Assembly (NCBI RefSeq): GCF_001672915.1
Contig: NZ_LZKR01000004.1
Coordinates: forward strand, 124,001-188,000
Length of the DNA: 64,000 bases
Origin: Mycobacterium sp. 1245805.9
GTDB lineage: Bacteria > Actinomycetota > Actinomycetes > Mycobacteriales > Mycobacteriaceae
Direction of reading: 5' to 3'
The position numbers and the translations under genes were made by a program. Numbering within the stretch: position 1 is the first letter of the stretch; each line of letters opens with the position of its first letter. The notes below the pieces were generated by a model that worked only from the letters and a program-made list of their open reading frames with translations, was not told where the DNA came from and did no database searches. Positions 1 through 8,389 of this stretch are shown piece after piece.

Positions 1-2
1 TT

Positions 3-1481
3 GCCGCCGCGGCGTTGGCTGAGAACGCGGCGATGGCCGCCGCAGGGGTGACGATGCAGGCCAGCGAGCAGGCCGTCCAAGCGGCGATGACCCCGGCAGC
101 GGCCGCGGCCCAGGCGGTGGCTCCGTTGGCGGCCACGCAAACTGCCGCCCAACCGGTCGCCGCGGCCCCACAGGCCCCGGCGGGCATGTTCGCCCAGCAG
201 TCGCAGGCCGGGGGGCTTCCCGCGCCAACCGCTACCCCCGGTAGTCAGGGCGTAGCCTCTTCCCCTGTTCAGCAGGCAATGACCGCGCGGGCCGAAACGC
301 TAAGTCCGCCAACAGGATCGGCGCCGGGGCCGGGTGGTGTGGCCAGCGGCTATCCGGGTGCCGGATTGACCAGCTACGTCCGGCCCAAGGGCGACGGTTT
401 CACCCCGCCGACGGCCAAGCAGGCCAGCGGTGCGAGCCCCGGCATGCTCAACGCCGGTGCTCTGACGACAACGAGTGCGACATCGACGGACGCTCAGCCG
501 ATGGCCTACGTCCACCCCGAACCACCACGGCCCACCGTTGCCTCGACACCGTCGCAACGACCCCAGTTGGATCTCGGCGACACCGCGCACACGAAGAACA
601 TCCCACCGCCACCGCCACAACCACTCACCTCTCCACCGCCGGCGCCCCCGCCACCTGCACCGCAAAGTGGCCCCCAGGGGCCGGCGCCCGATGGCAACGG
701 GCCGAGTGGTCCCGGCGCCCAGATGCTCGGCACCGGACCGGGCCAAGCGCCGCAAGCGCCGTCCATCCCACCGCCGCTCGCTCCGCAACCGCCGATACCA
801 CCGCCGCCTCCCCCGCCGTCGCCGGGCAACCCGCCTCTACGCCCACCGTCTCCTCCCTCCTGGGCTAGCCCGCCGGTCCCGAAGTCGGTGGAGGCAGCGC
901 AGAGGGCATACCAGCAATTAATAAAAGACATATTGGAGCACAATTCTCGGCCGCCCGATCCGACCAATTTGGAAGCGGTGAACGCCTACAACCAAGAAGC
1001 GTGGACCTACAATGCGTGGAAGGCGCAGCTCGAGAACCAACTGAAATCGTCGAATGCGGAATATACGCCCGGCAAGGACGCGGCACGCGCGGATATACCG
1101 TCCTGGACACAGCCTGCGCCAGAGCAACCACATGCGCCCGGTTCCCAACAACCTGGTGGGCCTTCAACTCCGAGTCTCGTCGACCAGGCACGGGAAATTG
1201 GTAAGGAGATCTCCGTTCTTCCCAGAGGAACCAGGTTAGATACACTGGCGGACCGGATCTCTGGCCTCCATCTCAATCAGGACCAGGCTGTGGAGGCAAC
1301 CGACATCGCCGCGAAAGCCGCGTTCGGTGAAACCGGGGGAATTGTTAACGTGCCCGACGGAACCAAGGTGGTATTACCGGCGGACTTGGGCTATGGGAAA
1401 GCAATGGTGGTACATCCTGATGGAACGGTGACAGTGTTCGTGGGCGACCTTCATCAATTCTTGCCGTACATCGGCAGATAA
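3..1481 (+). CDS. C-terminal part of a Pro/Ala-rich type VII (ESX) substrate-like protein, 5' truncated by window
   Basis: The reading frame is open from the first codon in the window, so the true start lies upstream. The visible part begins with an Ala-rich helical stretch (LAENAAMAAAGVTMQ), passes through about 250 residues rich in Pro, Gln and Gly with poly-Pro runs, and ends in a globular region of about 110 residues (from about LVDQAREIGKEISV). This layout of helical N-terminus, disordered Pro-rich linker and C-terminal tip is usual for ESX-exported substrates and WXG100-like polymorphic toxins. The last 60 residues contain a VPDGTKVVLP/VHPDGTVTVF pair that I do not recognise as a known toxin fold. 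A small gene starts 9 bp downstream and a barstar-like gene follows. The secretion route is inferred; it could also be an Esp- or PPE-like protein without toxic activity. Confidence 0.6.
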   Translation, partial: AAAALAENAAMAAAGVTMQASEQAVQAAMTPAAAAAQAVAPLAATQTAAQPVAAAPQAPAGMFAQQSQAGGLPAPTATPGSQGVASSPVQQAMTARAETLSPPTGSAPGPGGVASGYPGAGLTSYVRPKGDGFTPPTAKQASGASPGMLNAGALTTTSATSTDAQPMAYVHPEPPRPTVASTPSQRPQLDLGDTAHTKNIPPPPPQPLTSPPPAPPPPAPQSGPQGPAPDGNGPSGPGAQMLGTGPGQAPQAPSIPPPLAPQPPIPPPPPPPSPGNPPLRPPSPPSWASPPVPKSVEAAQRAYQQLIKDILEHNSRPPDPTNLEAVNAYNQEAWTYNAWKAQLENQLKSSNAEYTPGKDAARADIPSWTQPAPEQPHAPGSQQPGGPSTPSLVDQAREIGKEISVLPRGTRLDTLADRISGLHLNQDQAVEATDIAAKAAFGETGGIVNVPDGTKVVLPADLGYGKAMVVHPDGTVTVFVGDLHQFLPYIGR

Positions 1482-1490
1482 GGGGTTAGC

Positions 1491-2054
1491 ATGAATATAC
1501 CCTCACGTACGGCCATAAGAGATTTCGAAGCCTACATTCTGTTGACGATGAAGCTCAGAATGTCAATGGCGAATAAGATGACTCAGCTAGAAGCAAAACT
1601 TGCTGAACACGGGCTCTCCTTGGGTGACGCGGAAATCCTACATGACCGAATAGCCGAAGCCCTTCGCGACGAAGCTTCCCGTTTTGAGCAGATGCAAAAG
1701 TTGCTGGGCATTACAGAATCGGGTTCCGTGTCACTGAAGTACGACAGCGTGTTTTGGCCTGGATTCAGCTTTCATGCCATGGTTGGTAAAGCGGGATTAC
1801 TCGAGTCGGCCGGATACTTGCACGCGACAGCCAGTCGGCCGGAGGTCGGTTCTCCGACCGAGCTGCCCACTTGGAGCGTGGACATCAGCGAATTCGCTGA
1901 GCAGTTTGGCCCCATAGCGCTCCGCGACAAGCAACCCCTGTTCGATGAATTTCTTCCTGCATACGAAGAGTACGAATTCTCATGGAATGGAGAGCCTTAC
2001 GGTGCACGATTCATCTGGGGATTGTTCTTGTCTTCTTCGATCTACTGGGACTGA
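1491..2054 (+). CDS. Hypothetical protein next to a toxin-like gene (possible immunity or chaperone)
   Basis: Encodes 187 residues of no family I recognise. The first 80 residues look like a coiled or helical segment (MTQLEAKLAEHGLSLGDAE). The C-terminal half is acidic and aromatic and ends in GARFIWGLFLSSSIYWD. It starts 9 bp after the Pro-rich gene, and its stop is 7 bp before the best start of the barstar-like gene, so the three are probably one transcript. Codon use is visibly more AT-rich (AAA, ATT, GAA) than in the flanking mycobacterial genes, which suggests foreign origin. From position it could be an immunity protein or a partner of the upstream substrate; the sequence alone does not prove either. 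Confidence 0.65.
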   Translation: MNIPSRTAIRDFEAYILLTMKLRMSMANKMTQLEAKLAEHGLSLGDAEILHDRIAEALRDEASRFEQMQKLLGITESGSVSLKYDSVFWPGFSFHAMVGKAGLLESAGYLHATASRPEVGSPTELPTWSVDISEFAEQFGPIALRDKQPLFDEFLPAYEEYEFSWNGEPYGARFIWGLFLSSSIYWD

Positions 2055-2061
2055 AGCGAAT

Positions 2062-2553
2062 TTGGACGAATTCGTCTTAGGCGCCGCGGCCCACGGGGCA
2101 TGCGTTGGTGTGCACGCTGCGATGCCGTCGCCGTTGCTGCCTCCGGCCGGAGTCGAGCTTCGAACAGTCGACGGCGCGCATATCGAAACGCTCGATGCTC
2201 TTTTCGACGCGTTCGCCACGGTGTGGCATTTCCCGCCATGGTTCGGGCGGAATATGAATGCATTTAATGATTTCATGCGTGACTTGGACAACATGATTAA
2301 TGCAGCCGAGGGCAAACCACCTGCTTCCGGCTACCTGACCGAAATAAATAACGCGCACTTGCTTCTTACTGGCCAGCCGGAAGTTTTTTCTTGGTTTGCT
2401 AAGAAAATACCATTCTATCGGGACTACTACCGTGACGAAGCCGATCCGCCAGCAGCATTCGGCCTATTGCTATCGGTTCCGAACAGTGAAGTCCGCGCGG
2501 TCCGGGAGCGTTGGCTAACCGTCGGAACCGATGTCGCGACCGTTGCCGTCTGA
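2062..2553 (+). CDS. Barstar-family (ribonuclease inhibitor-like) protein
   Basis: The segment VDGAHIETLDALFDAFATVW followed by HFPPWFGRNMNAFNDFMRD matches the barstar core: a strand, a helix, then F-P-x-W-(F/Y)-G-x-N-x-(D/N)-A-F/L-x-D. Barstars bind and block barnase-type ribonucleases, and relatives act as immunity proteins in polymorphic toxin systems. The frame is open upstream into the preceding gene. I chose TTG 2062, just after that gene's stop; ATG 2122 would still keep the whole core (about 143 residues). The region after the core (ITEINNAHLLLTGQPEVF onward) is longer than in classical barstar (about 90 residues). The presumed target would be encoded in or near the upstream Pro-rich gene, but no barnase-like domain is visible there. 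Confidence 0.75.
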   Translation: MDEFVLGAAAHGACVGVHAAMPSPLLPPAGVELRTVDGAHIETLDALFDAFATVWHFPPWFGRNMNAFNDFMRDLDNMINAAEGKPPASGYLTEINNAHLLLTGQPEVFSWFAKKIPFYRDYYRDEADPPAAFGLLLSVPNSEVRAVRERWLTVGTDVATVAV

Positions 2554-2914
2554 GCACCGGACTGTGACCTTGACGAACAATGAGGCTTCAATCGGCCGGA
2601 TTGCCTATCTTCGGCAACTCGCGCTTGACTCGCTGAAGGATTACAGCGGCGGATTCGTTGGACTTGAACGGGTGGACCGTGACCTGAAGTCGATAATCCG
2701 ATCTCTCGAAGAAGTCGCGGATCCATCCTGGACTAATTCGTTGCTCCGACAGTGGGGTCAGCTTGAAATCATCTATGCATTGATCCTTGATGAAGGACGG
2801 TTTCGCTTGACTCATGAAGAAGAAGCCGACGTACGGGAGATTATCGCCACGATTCGCACCGAACTCCAACGGTATGAACCGCCATCACCCCTCGATGCAG
2901 GCGAAGTAAGGTGA
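2531..2914 (+). CDS. Small hypothetical protein downstream of barstar-like gene
   Basis: Encodes 127 mostly helical residues with many charged residues (DRDLKSIIRSLEEV, EEADVREIIATIRTELQRY). ATG 2531 overlaps the barstar-like gene by 23 bp; GTG 2564 after its stop is an alternative giving 116 residues that begin VTLTNNEASIGRI. No family recognised. Its place as the last gene of the left-edge group suggests a second immunity-type or accessory protein. Base composition is AT-richer than the rest of the window, like the two genes before it. Confidence 0.6.
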   Translation: MSRPLPSEHRTVTLTNNEASIGRIAYLRQLALDSLKDYSGGFVGLERVDRDLKSIIRSLEEVADPSWTNSLLRQWGQLEIIYALILDEGRFRLTHEEEADVREIIATIRTELQRYEPPSPLDAGEVR

Positions 2915-2941
2915 CAGCTCCCCTGGTCACGGTCTGCGTGG

Positions 2942-3492
2942 CTATTCCGACGGGGGCGACAACAATTGGACTGCAGCCCGCTCCGCGAGCAGTTCGGGGC
3001 CGACGAACACGTAGAGAAAGTTGGACTCATCGACCGTTTCCCTGGGGTCGAATGGTTGCGCAGCCAACCTCCGCACGGTCGCGGCGACGGCACTGACGAA
3101 AAATTGAGGCCACGTGACCACCCGCACAGCCAAAACCGGAGCCTCGCAGTCGGCTAATCCGACAGCGACGGAAAGGTGATGGCCCGGCGCGACCGCGGGC
3201 ACTCCAGGAACTTTGTCAGCGGAGTATCCCGATGCGGGTTGAACGGAATCATCTTCCAGCGCCAGCCCCCGAATCTGTAGCACAAGATCCCGTTGTGGCG
3301 CGCATCGACCCACGCGAAATTCGCGTCGGTCGTTGCGAACTCATTGATCTGTTCCCGTGTTGGAGCTATGTAGTCGGTGAGAAGAACGCACCCATCGGTG
3401 GTCAAGACCAGCTCACTGCCTGGCCAGCCTTGGACACCCGAGTCATAGAACTCGCCGACACACAGGCGCAACGGATCGGCCATGCAGTCCAT
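2942..3492 (-). pseudogene. Hypothetical gene broken by a frameshift near 3165-3175
   Basis: One minus-strand frame (start ATG 3492, or the second Met at 3483) gives 112 residues ending at a TAG at 3154-3156. The adjacent frame continues with clearly protein-like sequence (VAVGLADCEAPVLAVRVVTW, then FVGPELLAERAAVQLL) to a stop at 2942. Joined across the overlap around ITFPSLS/SVAVGLAD they would make one protein of about 180 residues. The family is not recognised; the N-terminal half is rich in Trp, Cys and Tyr (FGGWRWKMIPFNPHR). A one-base indel, a sequencing error or, less likely, programmed slippage would explain it. It lies tail to tail with the barstar-associated genes. Confidence 0.55.
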
Positions 3493-3565
3493 TCTTGCCT
3501 GTGCCGACCGACAGGTATCTGACGAATAACCCGTCCGGCGTCAACGAGGCAGCTGGCCCAGCGCG

Positions 3566-4243
3566 CTACTGACCGGCCTTGCCCCCGGCAAACCACGCCT
3601 CGGTCACCGCGCGGGTCTGCGGCGGCGGAAGGGCGGAGTCGGGTGTGCCGAGCTGACCGACCTTGACCGTCCAGGCCGCGGACGAGCGGTCGATGCAACT
3701 GCCGGCGCCTTGGCTGGGAAGCCATAGCACCGCGAGGTGCGCGACGGTGCCGCTGCAGCTGTAGGCGCCCTCGTAGCCGTCGGCGCGCACGCCCCAAGCG
3801 CCGCCGTTACGCAGCAGGCAATGGGTGCCGTCGTCGAGGGTCAGCGCGAAGGGATCGGGCGTGGCGGTCGGCTGCACCGGGGGCAGCGAACCGGTGTAGT
3901 TCACCCGATGCATGCGCTTGTCCCACGGGTTGTCCACGCACAACAGCGAACCGGGGGTCGACGGCCAGCAGGTGCCCGCGCCGGCCGCGCTGGGCGAGCA
4001 CGAGTAGACGTTGTCGGCCACGGCCGAAGGCGAGGGTTCCGAGCACTCGACGGTGACGACGTTGCCCTCCGGCGGCGTCTCCTTATAACCATTGATCGGT
4101 TGGCCGCCGGGCCCGCCGGCCATAACGGTGATCTGCTGGGTGGCTGGCGGGTCGGCGGCCGCCACGGGCAGCGACAAGCAAGCCGTTAGAGCGATAGGGA
4201 TCAGGGCAATTCGCGACGCTACGTTCACCGTGCAAAACCTCAT
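3566..4243 (-). CDS. Exported hypothetical protein
   Basis: Encodes 225 residues with an N-terminal export signal: a hydrophobic core IALIPIALTACLSLPVAAA followed by a mature part that begins DPPATQQ. LTAC could also be read as a lipobox, but the A-A-A|D cleavage looks better. The mature part has several Cys (VECSEPS, YSCSPSAAGAG, SYSCSGTVAH-like spacing), suggesting disulphides in the envelope. It is Pro-rich at the C-terminus. Divergent from the oxidoreductase gene with only 46 bp between them, so the promoters overlap. Function unknown; conserved exported proteins of this size are common in mycobacteria. Confidence 0.75.
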   Translation of the reverse strand: MRFCTVNVASRIALIPIALTACLSLPVAAADPPATQQITVMAGGPGGQPINGYKETPPEGNVVTVECSEPSPSAVADNVYSCSPSAAGAGTCWPSTPGSLLCVDNPWDKRMHRVNYTGSLPPVQPTATPDPFALTLDDGTHCLLRNGGAWGVRADGYEGAYSCSGTVAHLAVLWLPSQGAGSCIDRSSAAWTVKVGQLGTPDSALPPPQTRAVTEAWFAGGKAGQ

Positions 4244-4289
4244 TTATGGAAGCGTAGTTGTCGCGGCGGCGGTCCAGTACGGTGCGCTT

Positions 4290-5303
4290 ATGCCCGATCG
4301 AAATCGCCGTTTTCTGCTCCGCGAGCGCCCCAGCGGGCGTATCGGCCCCAACACCTTCGAGTTGAGCGAGGAGGCCGTGCCCGAGCTCGCCGACGGCGAG
4401 GCGCTGGTGCGCGTCAACTGGATATCGCTCGACCCGACAAACCGGATGTGGATCAACGACACCCCGACCTACCTGCCGCCGGTGGGCATCGGCGAGGTCA
4501 TGCGCGCGGGCGGCCTGGGCAAGGTCGTCGCGTCGAAGAGTGCGCGTTTCCCGGTCGGGCAGACCGTGCAAGGTCTCCTCGGCTGGCAGGAGTATGCGGT
4601 CCTGTCGGATTCCGCGCTCGTGATGCCGGTCGACGTTGCCGAGGGCATTTCGCCGAGCGCCTACCTGGGCGCGCTGGGCACGACCGGGCTGACGGCATGG
4701 ATCGGCATCCGCGACATCGGCAAGCCCAAGCAAGGCGAGACGGTCGTGGTCTCGGCCGCGGCGGGCGCGGTCGGGTCGATCGCCGGGCAGCTGGCCAAGG
4801 CCGACGGCGCACGCGTCGTCGGCATCGCCGGCGGCCCCGAGAAGTGCGCGCTGCTCACCGACCAGCTCGGCTTCGACGCCGCGGTCGACCACCGCGCCGA
4901 TGACTGGGCCGCCCAGCTCGTCGCGGCGACCCCCAACGGCATCGACGTCGACTTCGAGAACGTCGGCGGCGACATCATGGACGCCGTCTTCGCGCGCGTC
5001 AACATCGGTGCCCGCGTTGCGCTTTGCGGCCTGATCTCCGGATACAACGCGGCCGATCCGCCGCCGGGCCCGCGCGCGTTCGCCAACCTGCTCATCCAGC
5101 GCGCGACGCTGCAGGGCTTCATCGTCCTCGACCATCTGGGTCGCGCGGCGGAGGCGGCCACCGAGATCGGCGGCCTGATCGCCGGCGGCAAGCTCACCCC
5201 GCTGGAAACGGTCGTCGAGGGCTTCGAGCAGCTGCCGACGGCGATCAACATGCTCTTCGATGGCAAGAACGTCGGCAAGCTCGTCGTGAAGCTGTCGGAC
5301 TAG
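4290..5303 (+). CDS. NADP-dependent medium-chain oxidoreductase (prostaglandin/curcumin reductase type)
   Basis: From ATG 4290 this encodes 337 residues: an N-terminal MDR substrate domain (WISLDPTNRMWINDTPTYLP) and a Rossmann domain with the nucleotide-binding run VVVSAAAGAVGSIAGQLAK. The sequence around PTNRMWI and YLPPVGIGEVMR is typical of the zinc-free YncB / leukotriene B4 dehydrogenase branch, which reduces alpha,beta-enone double bonds with NADPH. The frame is open further upstream, but 4290 is the first start past the divergent promoter and gives the normal family length. A small EF-Tu-domain gene follows after 4 bp. Natural substrate not predictable. Confidence 0.85.
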   Translation: MPDRNRRFLLRERPSGRIGPNTFELSEEAVPELADGEALVRVNWISLDPTNRMWINDTPTYLPPVGIGEVMRAGGLGKVVASKSARFPVGQTVQGLLGWQEYAVLSDSALVMPVDVAEGISPSAYLGALGTTGLTAWIGIRDIGKPKQGETVVVSAAAGAVGSIAGQLAKADGARVVGIAGGPEKCALLTDQLGFDAAVDHRADDWAAQLVAATPNGIDVDFENVGGDIMDAVFARVNIGARVALCGLISGYNAADPPPGPRAFANLLIQRATLQGFIVLDHLGRAAEAATEIGGLIAGGKLTPLETVVEGFEQLPTAINMLFDGKNVGKLVVKLSD

Positions 5304-5307
5304 CCAC

Positions 5308-5577
5308 ATGTTTCGCATGACGGTCCAGGACGTGTTCGTGATCCGCGGTCGCGGGGCGGTGGCCACCGGCCGCGTGGAGTACGGGCAGCTGCGCGTCGGC
5401 GACCAGGTGAAGATCAACGGCGGGCCGACGGTCCGGGTGGACGCGATCGAGGCTTTTCGCAAGAAGATCGACACCGCGACGACCGGTGACAACGTCGGAT
5501 TGCTTTTCAAATCGCTCGACAAAGGCGATGTTGCTGCCGGGGACGTAATCACCTCGTCAGGCGCCTTTTTGGCGTAA
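5308..5577 (+). CDS. Small protein with an EF-Tu domain 2-like beta-barrel
   Basis: Encodes 89 residues that look like domain 2 of translational GTPases on its own: VFVIRGRGAVATGRVEYG, then LRVGDQVKING and a TGDNVGLLFKSLDKGDVAAG segment equivalent to EF-Tu's GDNVGLLLRG. There is no GTPase domain, so it cannot act as an elongation factor. Stand-alone copies occur in actinobacteria without an assigned role. ATG 5317 is an alternative start three codons later. It follows the oxidoreductase gene by 4 bp and is probably co-transcribed with it. Confidence 0.8.
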   Translation: MFRMTVQDVFVIRGRGAVATGRVEYGQLRVGDQVKINGGPTVRVDAIEAFRKKIDTATTGDNVGLLFKSLDKGDVAAGDVITSSGAFLA

Positions 5578-5632
5578 GCCGGGCAATTTACAACTGTCGC
5601 GGGCCGCCGCTCTGGCCTCTAATGTCTTCGCC

Positions 5633-7075
5633 ATGACATCCGCCACCCCGCAACTGCGCCGGGGTCTCGCCAACCGTCACATCCAGTTGATCGCGATCGG
5701 CGGGGCGATCGGCACCGGGCTTTTCATGGGGAGCGGAAAAACGATCTCGCTCGCCGGCCCCGCGGTGCTGCTGGTGTACGCGATCATAGGGTTTTTTGTG
5801 TTCTTCGTGCTGCGCGCGATGGGCGAACTGCTGTTGTCGAACCTGAATTACAAGTCGTTCGTCGACTTCGCCGCCGACCTATTGGGGCCCGCGGCGGGCT
5901 TTTTCGTCGGCTGGTCGTACTGGTTCGCCTGGATCGTCACGGGCATCGCCGAGATCGTTGCGATCGCCGGCTATTCGAGGTTCTGGTGGCCCGACGTGCC
6001 CCTGTGGCTGCCGCCGCTGGTCACCGGTTGCGTGATCCTCGCCTTGAACTTGTCCAGCGTGCGCAATTTCGGGGAGATGGAGTTCTGGTTCGCCCTGATC
6101 AAGGTCGCGGCGATCGTCTGCCTGATCGTCGTTGGCGTCGTGCTCGTGGCGACGGGTTTCGTTTCGCCGCAAGGCAATCGGGCAACGGTCGAGAACCTGT
6201 GGAACGACGGCGGATTCTTCGCGACGGGGTTCATGGGCGTGGTCGGCGGGTTCCAGATCGCGTTCTTCGCGTTCGTGGGGGTGGAACTCGTCGGCGCCGC
6301 GGCGGCCGAAACGGCGGATCCGCGCCGCACCCTTCCCCGCGCCATCAACGCGGTCCCCCTTCGGGTGGCGATCTTCTACATCGGTGCGCTGCTCGCGATC
6401 TTGACCGTCGTCCCGTGGCGACACTTCGCCGGCGGCCAATCCCCGTTCGTGACGATGTTCGCGTTGGCGGGGCTCGGCGCGGCGGCGTCGATCGTCAATT
6501 TCGTGGTGACCACGGCGGCCGCCTCGTCGGCCAACTCCGGCGTCTTTTCCACGGGCCGCATGCTGTTCGGCCTGTCCGACAACGGAAGCGCTCCGTCGCC
6601 CTTCCGTCGGCTGAACCGCCGCGGCGTGCCGTCGGTCGCCCTCTTTCTCACCGCGGCGCTGCTGTTGACCTCTATCCCGCTGCTCTACGTCGGCGGTTCG
6701 GTCATGGGCGCGTTCACATTGGTGACCACCGTCGCCTCGCTGTTGTTCATGTTCGTGTGGGCGGCGATCGTCGTCAGCTACCTCGTCTACCGGCGCCGGC
6801 ACCCCCAGCGGCATGCCGACTCGTCCTACAAGATGCCCGTCGGTGTGGCGATGTGCTGGGCGATCCTGGGCTTTTTCGCGTTCGTGATCTGGACGCTGTG
6901 CACTGAACGCGAGACCGCGATCGCGTTGGCGTGGTTTCCGCTGTGGTTCCTGGTGCTCGCCGCCGGCTGGCTGGTCGTGCGGCGCCGACCCGGGCGCGCC
7001 GAGACGTATCGCCGCTTCCAGGCCGAGATGAACAACCCCGTCGGCGACACCGCCGAGCCCGCGCCCGCCTCCTGA
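5633..7075 (+). CDS. cycA: D-serine/D-alanine/glycine:H+ symporter (APC family)
   Basis: Encodes 480 residues with about 12 membrane helices and follows E. coli CycA almost motif by motif: LTNRHIQLIAIGG-like start (LANRHIQLIAIGGAIGTGLF), LNYKSFVDFAADLLGP, GEMEFWFALIKVAAIV, AAETADPRRTLPRAIN and SSANSGVFSTGRMLFGL. CycA imports D-alanine, D-serine and glycine; in mycobacteria it is linked to D-cycloserine uptake. The gene stands alone after a 55 bp gap. Length agrees with the family (about 470). Confidence 0.93.
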   Translation: MTSATPQLRRGLANRHIQLIAIGGAIGTGLFMGSGKTISLAGPAVLLVYAIIGFFVFFVLRAMGELLLSNLNYKSFVDFAADLLGPAAGFFVGWSYWFAWIVTGIAEIVAIAGYSRFWWPDVPLWLPPLVTGCVILALNLSSVRNFGEMEFWFALIKVAAIVCLIVVGVVLVATGFVSPQGNRATVENLWNDGGFFATGFMGVVGGFQIAFFAFVGVELVGAAAAETADPRRTLPRAINAVPLRVAIFYIGALLAILTVVPWRHFAGGQSPFVTMFALAGLGAAASIVNFVVTTAAASSANSGVFSTGRMLFGLSDNGSAPSPFRRLNRRGVPSVALFLTAALLLTSIPLLYVGGSVMGAFTLVTTVASLLFMFVWAAIVVSYLVYRRRHPQRHADSSYKMPVGVAMCWAILGFFAFVIWTLCTERETAIALAWFPLWFLVLAAGWLVVRRRPGRAETYRRFQAEMNNPVGDTAEPAPAS

Positions 7076-7174
7076 CGCCCCGGCGTTCTTGGGATCGGTA
7101 GCGAATCCCGCCCTTTGTACTTGTCCCAACGACGACGCCAACCCGGCGGCGCCACCTGAAAGGAAGTCACACAA

Positions 7175-7429
7175 ATGAAGCTTGTCCCCGCCAGCATCGA
7201 AGAGCAGATCAACCGCGTCGACCGTCAGCGCAGCCTGTACTTCGGCATCAGCGCCGGCGTGGTCGCCGTGCTGAGCCTGTTCCGCCTGCTCTGGACGCTG
7301 TACCTCGCGCTGACCTTCGATTGGATGTTCGGCTCGCTGGTTTTCCAGATGCTGCTGCTGGCCGTCGTCGGCTCCGTCGCGGGCGTGGCGGCCTACGGGT
7401 TCCTCACCCGCTACTCCAGGGGGTCATGA
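7175..7429 (+). CDS. Small two-helix membrane protein
   Basis: Encodes 84 residues with two predicted membrane helices (about residues 22-47 and 53-75) and a short basic N-terminal tail (EEQINRVDRQR). AAAGGAAG lies about 10 bases upstream of the ATG, a good ribosome binding site. A strong hairpin ends the unit 20 bp after the stop. No family recognised. Confidence 0.7.
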   Translation: MKLVPASIEEQINRVDRQRSLYFGISAGVVAVLSLFRLLWTLYLALTFDWMFGSLVFQMLLLAVVGSVAGVAAYGFLTRYSRGS

Positions 7430-7448
7430 ACCTCGCACGCTGCGGTCG

Positions 7449-7481
7449 AAAGTCCCGAACCCCAAGCGGGTTCGGGACTTT
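7449..7481. terminator. Bidirectional intrinsic terminator
   Basis: A perfect 14 bp stem (AAAGTCCCGAACCC at 7449-7462 and its complement at 7468-7481) with a 5-base loop, ending in a short T run. It lies between the convergent membrane-protein and VOC genes and can serve both strands. Confidence 0.85.
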
Positions 7482-7496
7482 TCCCGTTGTGGGCGT

Positions 7497-7907
7497 TCAG
7501 CGGATCTGCTGGATGCGGATCAGGTTCCCCGCGGGATCGCGCACGGCGCAGTCGCGCAGCCCGTACGGCTGCTCGGTTGGCTCCTGGACGATTTCGGCGT
7601 CGGCAGCCTGCAGCCGCTCGAACGCGCCGTCGAGGTCCTTGGTGGCCAGCATGAGCATGGCGTAGGTCCCCTTGGCCATCATCTCGGCGATGGTGCGTCG
7701 CTCGTCGTCGGTGATGCCAGGGTTGGCGGCTGGCGGGCTCAGCACGATGGACGTGTCGGGCTGGTTCGGCGGGCCGACCGTGATCCAGCGCATCTTGCCC
7801 TGCCCGACGTCGAGGCGAACCTCGAAGCCGAGGGTGTCCCGGTAGAAGGCCAGGGAGGCTTCCGGCTCGTCGTGCGGAAGCATGCTCGAGTGAATCGTGA
7901 TGTCCAT
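7497..7907 (-). CDS. VOC-superfamily (glyoxalase/bleomycin-resistance fold) protein
   Basis: Encodes 136 residues with two beta-alpha-beta-beta-beta halves: ASLAFYRDTLGFEVRLDVG in the first and LRDCAVRDPAGNLIRIQQ in the second, the latter holding the usual D-P-x-G-N end motif. VOC proteins use paired halves to bind a metal or a small ligand; the substrate cannot be told. It starts 4 bp after the AraC-type regulator gene and is surely in the same operon, which suggests the regulator controls this enzyme or binding protein. Confidence 0.88.
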   Translation of the reverse strand: MDITIHSSMLPHDEPEASLAFYRDTLGFEVRLDVGQGKMRWITVGPPNQPDTSIVLSPPAANPGITDDERRTIAEMMAKGTYAMLMLATKDLDGAFERLQAADAEIVQEPTEQPYGLRDCAVRDPAGNLIRIQQIR

Positions 7908-7911
7908 GGCG

Positions 7912-8358
7912 TCAGGCTAGGTGCGGCCCGGCGGCCGACGCTTCTCGATTCCTGATCGGTCTGGTGACTTGCTTCGCGACGCACGGCGCTATCCCGGCCG
8001 TCGCGTCGCCCGCCTGGCGGCGAAACACGCTGGGCGGCATGCCGACGAGCTCGGTGAAGCGGGTGCTGAAGGTGCCCAGCGACGAGCAGCCGACCGCGAA
8101 GCAGACCTCGGTGACGCTGAGGTCACCGCAGCGCAGCAACGCCATCGCGCGCTCGATGCGCCGCGTCATCAGGTACGAGTACGGCGATTCGCCGTAGGCC
8201 CGCCGGAATTCGCGGCTCAGGTGCCCGGCCGACATGTGCACCGCGCGGGCGAGCGCCTCGACGTCCAGCGGCTGCGCGTAGTCACGGTCGATGCGGTCGC
8301 GGACGCGACGCAGCAGCGCGAGGTCGCGCAGTCGCTGCTCGGCGGGGCTACCGGTCAC
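7912..8358 (-). CDS. AraC-family transcriptional regulator
   Basis: Starting at GTG 8358 gives 148 residues that are essentially a bare AraC DNA-binding domain with two helix-turn-helix units: HMSAGHLSREFRRAYGESPY in the first, TEVCFAVGCSSLGTFSTRF in the second. The longer open frame upstream encodes Arg/Gly-rich sequence typical of a shadow frame, so I reject it. There is no clear effector domain; this short class often pairs with a neighbouring VOC-type gene, as here. Confidence 0.87.
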   Translation of the reverse strand: MTGSPAEQRLRDLALLRRVRDRIDRDYAQPLDVEALARAVHMSAGHLSREFRRAYGESPYSYLMTRRIERAMALLRCGDLSVTEVCFAVGCSSLGTFSTRFTELVGMPPSVFRRQAGDATAGIAPCVAKQVTRPIRNREASAAGPHLA

Positions 8359-8389
8359 CCACGCGATATTGCCACGATCGGCCGGAGGC

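Noticed and set aside
1..1481. PE/PPE family call for the left-edge protein
   Set aside because: No PPE motif or GxxSVP-type segment is visible in the part present; N-terminus lies outside the window.
4083..5552. Long minus-strand open frame opposite the oxidoreductase
   Set aside because: Arg/His/Asp-rich shadow of GC-rich codons; the plus-strand gene has clear motifs.
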